Source of the DNA: Sphingomonas sp. ERG5
GTDB taxonomy: Bacteria; Pseudomonadota; Alphaproteobacteria; Sphingomonadales; Sphingomonadaceae
Assembly (NCBI RefSeq): GCF_000803065.1
Contig: NZ_JSXI01000068.1
Span: 1 to 64,000, forward strand
Direction: 5' to 3'
DNA: 64,000 nucleotides
The notes under the pieces were generated by a model. The model did not search any database, was not told the DNA's origin, and saw only the letters and a list, made by a program, of their open reading frames with translations. The position numbers were made by a program, and so were the translations under genes. Below are positions 18,155-28,132 of this stretch, one piece after another; position 1 is the stretch's first letter, and each line of letters starts with the position of its first letter.

Positions 18155-19363
18155 ATGAAAATTATCGGTGCACGCGTCATAATCACCTGCCCAGGGCGCA
18201 ATTTCGTCACACTGAAGATCGAGACCGATCAGGGCATCTACGGGATCGGCGACGCGACGCTCAACGGTCGCGAACTTGCCGTGGCATCCTATCTCGAAAA
18301 CCATGTCATTCCCTGCCTGATCGGCCGCGACGCGCATCGCATCGAGGACGTCTGGCAGTATCTCTATCGGGGCGCTTATTGGCGGCGCGGGCCGGTCACG
18401 ATGTCCGCCATCGCCGCGGTCGATACCGCGCTTTGGGATATCAAGGCAAAGGCGGCGGGCCTGCCGCTCTACCAGTTGCTGGGCGGTAAAAGCCGCGAAG
18501 GCGTCATGGTTTATGGCCATGCCAACGGGCGCGATATGGTCGAAGCCTGCGATGAAGTCGCCCGATATCTCGAGCTCGGCTACAAGGCGATCCGCGTCCA
18601 GTCGGGCATTCCAGGCCTTGCCTCGACCTACGGGGTCTCCAACGACAAGATGTATTACGAGCCCGCCGATGCGACGATGCCGACCGAGAATGTGTGGTCG
18701 ACCGAGAAATATCTCGATCATACCCCCAAGCTGTTCGAAATGGCGCGGTCGCGCTTCGGGTTCGACGTCCATCTGCTGCATGATGTCCACCATCGATTGA
18801 CGCCGATCGAGGCGGCCCGGCTGGGCAAATCGCTCGAGCCTTATCGATTGTTCTGGATGGAAGACGCCACGCCCGCCGAGAACCAGGAGGCGTTCCGCCT
18901 AATCCGCCAGCATACCGTGACTCCGCTTGCGGTCGGCGAGGTTTTCAACACGATCTGGGATTGCAAGAATCTCATCGAGAACCAGTTGATCGATTATATC
19001 CGGACCACCGTCGTCCATGCCGGCGGCATCACCCATTTGCGCCGCATCGCCGACCTGGCCAGTCTCTACCAGGTGCGCACGGGGAGCCATGGCGCAACCG
19101 ACCTCTCCCCTGTCTGCATGGGTGCGGCACTGCATTTCGATCTGTCGATTCCGAACTTCGGAATCCAGGAATATATGCGCCACACCGAGGAAACCGATGC
19201 GGTGTTCCCGCACGCCTACAGCTTCGGCGACGGGATGCTCTATCCCGGCGAGCAGCCCGGCCACGGCGTCGACATCGACGAAGAGCTGGCGGCACGATAC
19301 CCCTACGCACCGGCCTATCTGCCGGTGAACCGCCTCGAAGATGGTACGCTCTGGCATTGGTGA
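18155..19363 (+). CDS. manD: D-mannonate dehydratase (enolase superfamily)
   Basis: 402 residues, the exact length of the characterised ManD type. Metal ligands D210 (LLHDVHH), E236 (WMEDATP) and E262 (VGEVFN), and catalytic R147 (IRVQSG), Y159 (ASTYGV) and H212, fall at the same numbers I recall for the Novosphingobium aromaticivorans enzyme. It should convert D-mannonate to 2-keto-3-deoxygluconate. Some RspA-like relatives have weak or other sugar-acid activity. A KDG-kinase gene and an MFS gene follow, consistent with hexuronate or sugar-acid use. Confidence 0.88.
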   Translation: MKIIGARVIITCPGRNFVTLKIETDQGIYGIGDATLNGRELAVASYLENHVIPCLIGRDAHRIEDVWQYLYRGAYWRRGPVTMSAIAAVDTALWDIKAKAAGLPLYQLLGGKSREGVMVYGHANGRDMVEACDEVARYLELGYKAIRVQSGIPGLASTYGVSNDKMYYEPADATMPTENVWSTEKYLDHTPKLFEMARSRFGFDVHLLHDVHHRLTPIEAARLGKSLEPYRLFWMEDATPAENQEAFRLIRQHTVTPLAVGEVFNTIWDCKNLIENQLIDYIRTTVVHAGGITHLRRIADLASLYQVRTGSHGATDLSPVCMGAALHFDLSIPNFGIQEYMRHTEETDAVFPHAYSFGDGMLYPGEQPGHGVDIDEELAARYPYAPAYLPVNRLEDGTLWHW

Positions 19364-19388
19364 GCCGCCGGCCGGGGGGCGGCGAGCC

Positions 19389-20666
19389 ATGACCAGACGC
19401 GCCCTGAGCGAGGATCGCCGGTTGCGTTTCGCGGTCCTCGCCATGCTTTACGCCGCGCAAGGGATTCCCGACGCGATGGTGTTGATCGTGTTCCCCGCGT
19501 TTCTCGCGGCGCGCGGTGTTGCGCCGGCCGGCATCGGCACCTTTCTCGCGATTGCCATGCTGCCCAATGCCGCCAAGCTGATCATCGGGCCGACCGTCGA
19601 CCGCTGGGCCTATTTGATGATGGGCCGGCGCAAGCCGTGGATCATGGCGGGCGAGCTGGGCATCGCGACAAGCTTTGGCGCGCTCGCCCTGCTCCCCGAC
19701 CCCGTGGCACAGCTGCCGCTGTTCACTGCCGGCGCATTCTGCATCACGCTCGCAACCGCCGTCCAGGATGTCGCGACCGACGCGACCGCGATGGACCTGA
19801 TCCCGCCGCACGAGCAGGGCCGCGCCAACGGCGTGATGTGGGGATCGAAGACGGTTGGGACGGCGGCATTCGCGACGCTCGGCGCCCTGATCCTCACGTA
19901 CGGCGGGTTTTCCGCCATGGTCGCGGCGGCACTGGCGATCCTGTTGGCCGTTTTCTTCGTCGTGGCGCTGGTACGCGAGCGTCCGGGCGAGCGGCTGCTG
20001 CCCTGGACCCGGGGAAATGCTGCGCAGCATGCCAACAATATTCGCCCGGAAAGTGTTCGGGAGATCGCGCGCCAATTGTTCGGTGCGTTGCGCGAGAAAG
20101 GTGCCATGCGGCTGATCGGCCTGTCGCTCGTGATCGGCATGCTGCTGGGTCTCGCCGGCGCGATGGCGCCCGTCATGATGGTGCAGAAATTTTCCTGGTC
20201 GCCAGGCGACTATGCGCAGCTCCGCGGCACGCTCAAGCTGGTATCGGGTCTTGCCGGCATGGCGATCGGCGGGTGGCTGATCGACCAGGTCGGCCATCGC
20301 ACGATGCTGTTGCTGTCGCTCGGCGGGATTGCCGCCGCCAATCTCGCGCTCGCGCTCGCCTTTACGCCCGCGGTCGCCACGGCCTATCTGATCGTTTTCG
20401 AGTGCTTGCTCGTCTTCGCTTTCATCACCTTCTTTGCCGCCACCATGCAGCAATGCAGCCGTGCGATCGCCGCCACGCAATTCTCGTTCACCATGGTGTG
20501 CGGGAACCTCACGATGGCGGCCGGCGCCCGGCTGCTCGGTCCCTTGATGGCGCTGGGCGGGGTACCGGCGGTGACCGTCATGCTGTGCTGTACGGCGCTT
20601 GCCGGCGTGGCGCTGTTCGCGCTCATCCCGTCAAGAACGGCGAAGCCGGCGGCGGTCACGCCCTAG
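19389..20666 (+). CDS. MFS transporter (AmpG-like)
   Basis: 425 residues with about 12 hydrophobic segments. Start at MTRRALSEDRRLRF; the first segment is LAMLYAAQGIPDAMVLIVFPAF, typical of the AmpG/PAT branch (YxxQGIP opening). AmpG-type carriers import muropeptides or acetyl-CoA in known cases, but many relatives in sphingomonads sit in sugar and sugar-acid clusters. Directly downstream of manD (25 bp), so sugar-acid uptake is the likely job here. Confidence 0.75.
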   Translation: MTRRALSEDRRLRFAVLAMLYAAQGIPDAMVLIVFPAFLAARGVAPAGIGTFLAIAMLPNAAKLIIGPTVDRWAYLMMGRRKPWIMAGELGIATSFGALALLPDPVAQLPLFTAGAFCITLATAVQDVATDATAMDLIPPHEQGRANGVMWGSKTVGTAAFATLGALILTYGGFSAMVAAALAILLAVFFVVALVRERPGERLLPWTRGNAAQHANNIRPESVREIARQLFGALREKGAMRLIGLSLVIGMLLGLAGAMAPVMMVQKFSWSPGDYAQLRGTLKLVSGLAGMAIGGWLIDQVGHRTMLLLSLGGIAAANLALALAFTPAVATAYLIVFECLLVFAFITFFAATMQQCSRAIAATQFSFTMVCGNLTMAAGARLLGPLMALGGVPAVTVMLCCTALAGVALFALIPSRTAKPAAVTP

Positions 20667-20686
20667 ACCGGGTGACCGTGCTCCGT

Positions 20687-21667
<981 letters not shown>

Positions 21668-21683
21668 GGGTTTGCGGGCCGTG

Positions 21684-21968
21684 TCACCACGGCTTGTTGA
21701 GGCCGACGCCTGCGCGCCGCTGCACCCACGCGTCGCCGGTTTTCCGGTTCGGCCCACCCAGGACGGCGACCGGCAACAAGAGGACAAACCACCAGGCGGA
21801 CGGACTGCGGAGCAATGCGCCGAGCGACCGCAAGGCGTCGCGCGGGGTCACCGTCACTTTGGTGGCGATGGTGCTATCGGCGCTGCTCTCGATCACGAGA
21901 TTGCGCCCCGACCGGCCGATCCGGCCCACGCCGAAATCGATATCGGCAAGCGAACTGACGACACGCAT
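21684..21968 (-). CDS. Small single-TM hypothetical protein
   Basis: 94 residues. MRVVSSLADIDFGVGRIGRSG, then TVTPRDALRSLGALLRSPSAWWFVLLLPVAVLGG; one clear membrane helix near residues 60-72. GGAGC lies before the ATG. It is 14 bp downstream of the nitrilase-family gene on the same strand, so cotranscribed. No family is recognised; its position suggests an accessory or membrane-anchoring partner. Confidence 0.55.
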   Translation of the reverse strand: MRVVSSLADIDFGVGRIGRSGRNLVIESSADSTIATKVTVTPRDALRSLGALLRSPSAWWFVLLLPVAVLGGPNRKTGDAWVQRRAGVGLNKPW

Positions 21969-21982
21969 TCGTTCTGCTCCGA

Positions 21983-23143
21983 TCAGTCGTCGCGCTTGAG
22001 CGTGCCGATTGCCTGGGCGGCCCTGACGCGCCGCTCATGCTGGTCGGCCATATCGTCGACCGTCATCCCGGCAGGCGGTGTGAACTGGCCGCGGCCATAG
22101 AGGTCGCGGAACACTTCCTTCACGGGCCCCATCTTGTCGGCAAGGGTCCGCGGCGGCCGGCCGCTCGGGAACTGATTGGCCGGATAGATCGGCTTTTCGT
22201 AGATTTGACGGAAGCCCTCGGTGCGGACGTCCACCCAGGTATTGTGATTGCAGCGCGAGCGATGCTCGCGCAGGCTCTCGATATCGATCGTCACGCCGAG
22301 CACCTGCTCCTGCGGATAGGGTGCGTGGCGCAGCACCATGCCGGTATAGTCGATGCCGAAGCTGCCGCCGGGACAGAAGGCCCGCGGATAATAGGCATAG
22401 TCAACGGTGCCCCAGTTCGATCCCAGGACATAGGCCATGTTGTCATGCGCGCGCGTGCGGCGGGTGAACATCCAGAAGTCCCAGGGCTCAGACACGCCCT
22501 CCACTTCCTGGAGCGCGACTGGGTGGCAGATCACCTCGGCGCCGTTATAGCCCAAGGCGCGCGAGACTTCGGGCGTGCAGCCATCGTGGCACGTCATCGT
22601 GCCGAGCTTGCCGATCTCGGTGTCGATCACCGGGAACAACTGGCTGATATCGCCACCGAACACCGCGCGATATTCGTCGAATATGTCGTGCGGGCTGGTG
22701 CCAAGGCCGATCGAGGCAGGAATGTGCCATTTATGATATTTGAGGACGACCTCGCCGCTCGGCCCGATGATGAAGGCGGTGTTGAACCAGCGGTCGGGGA
22801 ATTCGGGGACCTTCTCGATAACACCGCCGCCGGCAATATAGATGCCATATTCGCGCGCCTTGTCGCCGAGCCGCTGCATTTCGGGACCATCGAGCGTGAT
22901 CGCCTTCTTCATGAAGCTGTCGATGCCGTGCTCGCCCTTGCCGGGCGTGGTGACGCCTTGCATGAAATATTCGGGAAACACGGCAAGCTTTGCCGGCAGC
23001 TCCCAGAAATACCCCACCCCGAAATCGATCATGTTGAGCGCCCGGTCGAGATTCCTGGTGATGTCGTCGCGGTCCTCGGCGACGTGGACGTGCGGCTGGA
23101 TCACCAGCGCGGTATATTTGTCGATCTTGTTGGCAGCGGTCAT
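21983..23143 (-). CDS. Nitrilase-superfamily amide/nitrile hydrolase
   Basis: 386 residues, longer than the roughly 270-340 typical. The Glu-Lys-Cys catalytic triad is visible in AVFPEYFMQG, VLKYHKWHIP and GTMTCHDGCTPEVSRAL; GGGVIEK and WFNTAFIIGPSGEV are typical of the C-N hydrolase fold. It hydrolyses an amide, carbamoyl or nitrile bond; the branch (aliphatic amidase-like versus carbamoylase) is not certain. It is 23 bp downstream of the flavin oxidoreductase gene, so the pair may act in sequence. Amide hydrolysis next to an auxin pathway raises the question of indole-3-acetamide, but this is speculation. Confidence 0.75.
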   Translation of the reverse strand: MTAANKIDKYTALVIQPHVHVAEDRDDITRNLDRALNMIDFGVGYFWELPAKLAVFPEYFMQGVTTPGKGEHGIDSFMKKAITLDGPEMQRLGDKAREYGIYIAGGGVIEKVPEFPDRWFNTAFIIGPSGEVVLKYHKWHIPASIGLGTSPHDIFDEYRAVFGGDISQLFPVIDTEIGKLGTMTCHDGCTPEVSRALGYNGAEVICHPVALQEVEGVSEPWDFWMFTRRTRAHDNMAYVLGSNWGTVDYAYYPRAFCPGGSFGIDYTGMVLRHAPYPQEQVLGVTIDIESLREHRSRCNHNTWVDVRTEGFRQIYEKPIYPANQFPSGRPPRTLADKMGPVKEVFRDLYGRGQFTPPAGMTVDDMADQHERRVRAAQAIGTLKRDD

Positions 23144-23166
23144 AATTCAGTCCTCAATTTAGTCTG

Positions 23167-24741
23167 TTACCAGAAGTCGGCAGGCTCGATTCCCATGTCG
23201 TCGAGCATCACCCGAGCGGTGATCGTGCCGGCGGCGGAAATGCCCCCGCCCGGGTGGCAATGCGGGCCGGCCATGTAGAGATCGCGGATCGGCGAGCGGT
23301 AATGCGCAAAGCCTGGGAATGGCCGGAACGCGCCCAGCTGGGCAGCGATGCGTTCGCCGCCGTTGGTCGTGCCGTCGACGAAGCTCGGATTGGCGTCTTC
23401 CAGGGTTTGACGATGCTGGACGTACATGCCCAAAATGGTCTCGTCGGTAATGTTGGGCGCGTATTGCCGCAGCTTGGGCAGGATGACCTTGCGCGCATAA
23501 TCCTCGCCGATCTCGGCCCAGGTGCGACCGTCGGCGAGCCAGTTGGAGACATAGGTGTCGACGATCAGGGTGTGCTGGCCGGCAGGCGCGCGCGTCGGAT
23601 CGAGCTTGGTCCAGCACGCCGACCAGAGGAAAGGATCGCTCGGCGGCTTGCCGGTGGCGAGTTCCGCGTAGAAATTGATCATCTGATCCATCGAATCGAC
23701 GATGCGGTGGAACGGGCACGCGCTCATGTCGGCGCCGTTGAGGAACTCGGGCGCCTCGCTCAGCGCGAGCTGCGCCCGGCAGATGCTGATCTTGCCGAAC
23801 GAGAAACTCCTGACCATCGCCGCGAAGCCGGGCTCGAGATGATCCTCGCCGACAAAGCGCAGGAAGGTCTGCTTGGGTTCGAGCGCCGACACCACGGCAC
23901 GCCTCGCGACGATCCGTTCGCCGTTCTCGAGCTCGACGCCGGTGGCGCGGCCATCCGAAATGACGAACTTCGCGACCGGCGCCTCGCAGCGCACGACGCC
24001 GCCTTTCGCTTCGACATAGCGCGCCATCGCCTTAGGCAATTCCATGCTGCCCCCCTGCGGGATGGCTTGCCCGTAATAGTGGATCGCCGGGATCATGATG
24101 TAGAAGGATTGTCCGGCACCTTCCTGGTCGGGAAGGATCTGCGGCGCGAGTGCCCAGTTGAGCATCACCGCCTTGACGAAATCGTTTTCGAAGTTCGCCT
24201 CGACCCATGCGCGCGCCGACATCGAGAACTCGCGCAGGCGACGAAGCCCCGCCTCGCTCGTCTCGAGCGCGCTGGCCAGCGCCGATGGCGCCGATGGCGG
24301 CGAGAAGAACGCCTTGATAAAGCCTTCGCGCACTTGCTCGAAATCGGCATAGACCGCGCGGTAGCGCTCGGCGTCCTTCGGCGAATAGGCGGCGATCGAT
24401 GCGCAGGTCTTGTCGATCGACTTGTAGATGACGATGCCCGGCCCGCCATTCTTGTCGGGATGCCCGGTGATATGATCGGCTGGCTCGATATAGGTGAGCC
24501 CCAGCGCCTCGAGCTCAGGACGCATTTCCTGGAAGTCGGGATTGCACTGAATCCAGACGTGCGACGAGCCGTAGAGATCGTGTTTGAAGCCCGGCAGGGT
24601 GACTTCGCGCGTGACCGCGCCGCCGCCGACCCATGGATTGCGCTCGACAACGCACACGCTCAACCCCTTGCGTGCGAGTGTCGCCGCGCAAGCCAGGCCG
24701 TTCACGCCCCCGCCGGCCACAACGACATCAAACTCAGACAT
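23167..24741 (-). CDS. FAD-dependent oxidoreductase, phytoene-desaturase-like
   Basis: 524 residues. The N-terminal dinucleotide motif is DVVVAGGGVNGLACAATLARKGLSV followed by the ERNPWVGGGAVTRE loop; the C-terminal flavin motif is AGPHCHPGGGISAAGTITA. This is the phytoene dehydrogenase/carotenoid oxidoreductase branch of the amine-oxidase-like flavoproteins. No carotenoid genes are nearby; such proteins also oxidise amino acids and other small molecules. With the nitrilase-type gene and the one-TM gene it forms a three-gene minus-strand operon of unknown substrate. Confidence 0.75.
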   Translation of the reverse strand: MSEFDVVVAGGGVNGLACAATLARKGLSVCVVERNPWVGGGAVTREVTLPGFKHDLYGSSHVWIQCNPDFQEMRPELEALGLTYIEPADHITGHPDKNGGPGIVIYKSIDKTCASIAAYSPKDAERYRAVYADFEQVREGFIKAFFSPPSAPSALASALETSEAGLRRLREFSMSARAWVEANFENDFVKAVMLNWALAPQILPDQEGAGQSFYIMIPAIHYYGQAIPQGGSMELPKAMARYVEAKGGVVRCEAPVAKFVISDGRATGVELENGERIVARRAVVSALEPKQTFLRFVGEDHLEPGFAAMVRSFSFGKISICRAQLALSEAPEFLNGADMSACPFHRIVDSMDQMINFYAELATGKPPSDPFLWSACWTKLDPTRAPAGQHTLIVDTYVSNWLADGRTWAEIGEDYARKVILPKLRQYAPNITDETILGMYVQHRQTLEDANPSFVDGTTNGGERIAAQLGAFRPFPGFAHYRSPIRDLYMAGPHCHPGGGISAAGTITARVMLDDMGIEPADFW

Positions 24742-24932
24742 ACCGATGAACCTTGTTTCGCCCTGTTCGGAAGAGACCGTATCGCGACGGTGCCGGCCTG
24801 GAAAATTAGCGAAAATGGGGTGACCGATTAGGAAAAGTCATCTGCGGATCGGAGGCGTTCGGGCCTATCCCCGGAGACCATGAAGTATAAAGCCGCAAAC
24901 GCTTGCATGGTCGCTGCGGCAAGGGAGAGAGC

Positions 24933-25655
24933 ATGCGATCCATCCTCATCAGCGGTGCCTCGCAGGGGCTCGGCGCGGCATTGGCAGGCGCATTTACACG
25001 ACGCGGCGACCGCGTCTTCAGCGGGGTCGATACGCGGCGCGAGGGGATGCCCGACGACGTGCCCCTCAACGTGCGCTGGCCCGACAGCGTGGAGAAGGCG
25101 GTCGACGAGGTCGCCCGAACCGCCGGGGGCATCGATATTCTCATCAACAATGCCAGCATGCATTTGCACGGTTCGCTCGCGACCTTGGACCAGGATGCGT
25201 TCAAGGAAACGCTCGACGTCAACCTGCTCGGCGCCTGGCGGCTGACCAAAGCGGCGTTGCCGCATCTGCGTGCCGGCAGCACGATTGCCATGATTTCCTC
25301 GCTATCGGCGCTGGTCGGGCTGCCGGAGGACGGCGCATACGCCGCCAGCAAGTTCGCGCTCGAAGGCATGAGCCAAAGCCTTGCCGCGGAACTCGCGCCG
25401 CTCGGCCTCCGCGTACTCGTGTTCGAAGCCGGCCGGATCGACCAGGAGTTTCCCGGCGCGAGCGGGGGTGAGGCGCCCGAGACGATCGCCGAGGATATCG
25501 CAGCGTTGATCGACCGTCGCGACACGCCGTTTCGCAACCCGATCGGGAGCACAGCCCGCGACGTCACCGCAGCGTTGGGTGCCGACGATGGCTCGCGCGC
25601 GGCCATTATCGCGCAGGGTGTGGCGCGACGCGGGACAGTCGGGCACCAAGACTAA
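24933..25655 (+). CDS. Short-chain dehydrogenase/reductase, paralogue of the 5.4-kb SDR
   Basis: 240 residues, starting MRSILISGASQGLG after AAGGGAGAGAG. Motifs are SGASQGLG, LINNAS (Gly of NNAG replaced by Ser), ISSLSALVG, and YAASKFALEGMSQSLA. The end PFRNPIGSTARDVTAALG matches the SDR at 5424-6125, so the two arose by duplication. It diverges from the flavin oxidoreductase and precedes the DUF819 gene by 40 bp, suggesting cotranscription. Substrate unknown. Confidence 0.8.
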   Translation: MRSILISGASQGLGAALAGAFTRRGDRVFSGVDTRREGMPDDVPLNVRWPDSVEKAVDEVARTAGGIDILINNASMHLHGSLATLDQDAFKETLDVNLLGAWRLTKAALPHLRAGSTIAMISSLSALVGLPEDGAYAASKFALEGMSQSLAAELAPLGLRVLVFEAGRIDQEFPGASGGEAPETIAEDIAALIDRRDTPFRNPIGSTARDVTAALGADDGSRAAIIAQGVARRGTVGHQD

Positions 25656-25695
25656 CGGGGTGGCCGGCAACGACCGGCCAATACGGGGGATCAAG

Positions 25696-26823
25696 ATGGC
25701 TATCGCACCTGACAACTACCCTGCACTTCTCGCCATATTGCTGGGCCTTGCCTGGCTGGGCTTCTGGAGCGAGCGGCATCCGATCGCGTGCCGGATTCCA
25801 GGTGTCGTCTGGATCCTCGGCGGCGGAACGTTACTTTCCAACTTCGGGCTCATCCCGCACGCCTCGCCGCTTTACGGGGCGATTGGCGGCTATGTCATGC
25901 CGATCGCCATCCCCTTGCTGCTCTACAAGGCGACCTTCGCCAAGATCCTGGGCGAAAGCGGACGCGTGCTGCCGCTCTTCTTCATCGGGGCGATCGGCGT
26001 CTGCCTCGGTGCGCTGATCGCCGCGCAGCTTCCAGGCTTGGGGGGCCATGGTCCGCAGGTAGCGGCCACTTATGCCGCCGCCTGGATCGGCGGCATGACC
26101 GACATGGTGGCGATGGCCGAGATCACCGGCCTGCCCAAGGACGAATTCGCCGTCGCGGTGAGCGCGAGCGCGCCGGTGAGCATCATCGGACTGATGATCC
26201 TCGTATCACTGCCCAATATCCCATTCGTCCGCCGGCTGATCCCTTCGCCCATCGCGGACGGTCAATCGGGAGGGCACGAGTCCCGCGACGAGCCAGCTGC
26301 AGCCGAACTCAACATCGCGCATATGGCCGGTGGCCTGGCGCTGAGCGCAGCGATCTGCTGGGCAGCGCTGGCCCTCACCCGGATCACCGGGCACGAGAAT
26401 TACAGCCTGTTCGTCGTCACGCTGATCACCGTTGTCCTCGCCAACATCGTCCCCGGCCCCATGCGCGCGCTCAAGGGCGACTTCGAGCTGGGCATGTTCA
26501 TCATGTATCTGTTCTTCGCGATGATCGGCGCGAGTACCGACATGACGGCGTTCCTCACCGCGGCACCGATCTACTTCGTGCTCGGCCTGGTCGTGATCCT
26601 CGTCCACATCCTCGTGGTGCTGGTTGCCGCGCGGTTACTGCGTGCCGATCTTGCCGAGGCAATCATCGGATCGGGCGCCAACATCGTGGGCGCGGCCGCA
26701 GCGGCGGGCATCGCCACGTCGAAGGGCTGGAAATCGCTGGTGACGCCTGCGATCGCGACCGGCATGCTGGGTAAGGCGATCGCTAATTTCTTCGGGGTCG
26801 CGGTGTTCCACCTCCTGTCGTGA
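25696..26823 (+). CDS. DUF819-family membrane protein
   Basis: 375 residues with about ten hydrophobic segments, starting MAIAPDNYPALLAILLGL after GGGGGATCAAG. Conserved DUF819 features are GGYVMPIAIPLLLYKA, AATYAAAWIGGMTDMVAM and GSGANIVGAAAAAGIATSKGWKSLVTPAIATG. Family members are predicted secondary transporters of unknown substrate. It follows the SDR gene closely. It may carry the substrate or product of the surrounding catabolic genes (inference). Confidence 0.8.
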   Translation: MAIAPDNYPALLAILLGLAWLGFWSERHPIACRIPGVVWILGGGTLLSNFGLIPHASPLYGAIGGYVMPIAIPLLLYKATFAKILGESGRVLPLFFIGAIGVCLGALIAAQLPGLGGHGPQVAATYAAAWIGGMTDMVAMAEITGLPKDEFAVAVSASAPVSIIGLMILVSLPNIPFVRRLIPSPIADGQSGGHESRDEPAAAELNIAHMAGGLALSAAICWAALALTRITGHENYSLFVVTLITVVLANIVPGPMRALKGDFELGMFIMYLFFAMIGASTDMTAFLTAAPIYFVLGLVVILVHILVVLVAARLLRADLAEAIIGSGANIVGAAAAAGIATSKGWKSLVTPAIATGMLGKAIANFFGVAVFHLLS

Positions 26824-27058
26824 CCGACATCGCCATGCGGATCGCGCGCCCATGCGCGTTGCTCGGCATGCCGCCCGTCAACGCGAGGCTGGCACGGCGA
26901 CGCCCATGTCAATTCTGGGCGTCAAATCAGTCCGGCCATCGCGACTTCTGGTCGGCCTGTCCGGATGGACGCAGCAGCCCAGTTTAAAGACATGAAACGG
27001 GACGCCCTCGCCCGCAGAGCGCTCTACCTGCCCTAACTCCCCAAGGTGGAGCTATGGA

Positions 27059-27811
27059 ATGAAACTGATCGACGGCAAGGTGGCCATCATCACAGGTGCG
27101 AGTTCGGGGATCGGGAAAGCGGCCGCAACATTGTTTGCCGCAAACGGTGCGGCTGTCGTGCTGGTTGCCCGCCGGCAAGATGCTCTGGACGAGTTGGTTC
27201 GCGACATCGAGGAACGCGGCGGCCGAGCACTCGCCGTTGCCGGAGATGTGACACAAGAACGCACCCACCAAGAGGCCGTAGCGGCCGCGCAATCGACGTT
27301 CGGCGCCTTGGACATCACCTTCAATAATGCGGGCTTGGTGGGAGCCATGAAACCGCTGGCCGAGATGGAGCCCAGGCAATGGTCGGAGGTGCTGGCGGTA
27401 AATCTGACCGCAGCATTTCTTGGAGCCCGCGTACAGATTCCCGCCATGCTTGAGCAGGGATCGGGAGTACTGGTATTTACCGGTAGCTTCGTTGGGAACA
27501 GCGTAGGCCTGCCGGGCATGAGCGCCTATGCGGCAGCCAAGGCGGGCCTTATGGGGTTGGTGCGCGGCATAGCGGCGGACTATGGTGCAGCGGGTATCCG
27601 CGCAAACGCTCTCCTCCCTGGCGGCACCGCAACCGATATGGCGGGCGATGCCGCCCAGCGCGAATGGGCTGCTGGCCTGCACGCGATGAAGCGGATCGCT
27701 GAACCTGAAGAAATAGCCAAGGCGGCGTTGTTCCTCGCCAGCGATATGGCGAGCTTCATCACGGGCTCTGCCTTGTGGGCCGATGGCGGTAACGCAGCGG
27801 TAAAACTCTGA
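27059..27811 (+). CDS. SDR-family oxidoreductase with classical motifs
   Basis: 250 residues. VAIITGASSGIGKAAA, NNAGLVGAM, the Ser in VFTGSFVGNSVG, YAAAKAGL and C-terminal LASDMASFITGSALWADGG are those of the classical glucose-1-dehydrogenase/3-oxoacyl-reductase-like group. Start ATG at 27059 after GGTGGAG. It is isolated: 235 bp upstream and 321 bp downstream are free of other genes. Base composition is somewhat less GC-rich than the surrounding catabolic genes. Substrate unknown; related proteins occur widely in aromatic and terpene catabolism. Confidence 0.75.
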   Translation: MKLIDGKVAIITGASSGIGKAAATLFAANGAAVVLVARRQDALDELVRDIEERGGRALAVAGDVTQERTHQEAVAAAQSTFGALDITFNNAGLVGAMKPLAEMEPRQWSEVLAVNLTAAFLGARVQIPAMLEQGSGVLVFTGSFVGNSVGLPGMSAYAAAKAGLMGLVRGIAADYGAAGIRANALLPGGTATDMAGDAAQREWAAGLHAMKRIAEPEEIAKAALFLASDMASFITGSALWADGGNAAVKL

Positions 27812-28064
27812 CGATTCTCGGTGCCCGCCCCCTTTTCGGGCGAGCGCCTGGAAGCCGACGGACTGAACACCATCAATAGTGGCCGATCACCACGGATTTG
27901 GACAAGTGAGCGCTTTTAGGAACATCTCGCCGAGTCTCCAACGGCCGAGAGTCACGTATCCGCCTGGCTATTGAGAAGAGCAGACTTTCCGTTAGCCGAC
28001 CGTCCCCCACGCCAGTGACCAAGAGCCGCCCAACGTTGCCGACACAATCCGTCACGACGAAAAA

Positions 28065-28094
28065 GAGGCCCGCCCCAGGAAGGGGGCGGGCCTC
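28065..28094 (-). terminator. Rho-independent terminator of the TonB receptor gene
   Basis: GAGGCCCGCCCC / GGGGCGGGCCTC, a perfect 12-bp stem with a 6-nt loop. Read on the minus strand it ends in TTTTTCGTC. It lies 39 bp after the receptor stop codon. The rest of the 27812-28132 gap shows no gene. Confidence 0.85.
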
Positions 28095-28132
28095 AGGGGA
28101 GGAGCGCGCCTAAGGATTGCGGACTCCAGGGA

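Noticed and set aside
23167..24741. Flavoprotein as carotenoid phytoene desaturase
   Set aside because: No crtB/crtE/crtY neighbours; it is paired with a nitrilase-type hydrolase.
26824..27058. Possible ncRNA or promoter-rich gap upstream of the SDR at 27059
   Set aside because: No stable hairpin with T-run or conserved RNA signature could be recognised by eye.
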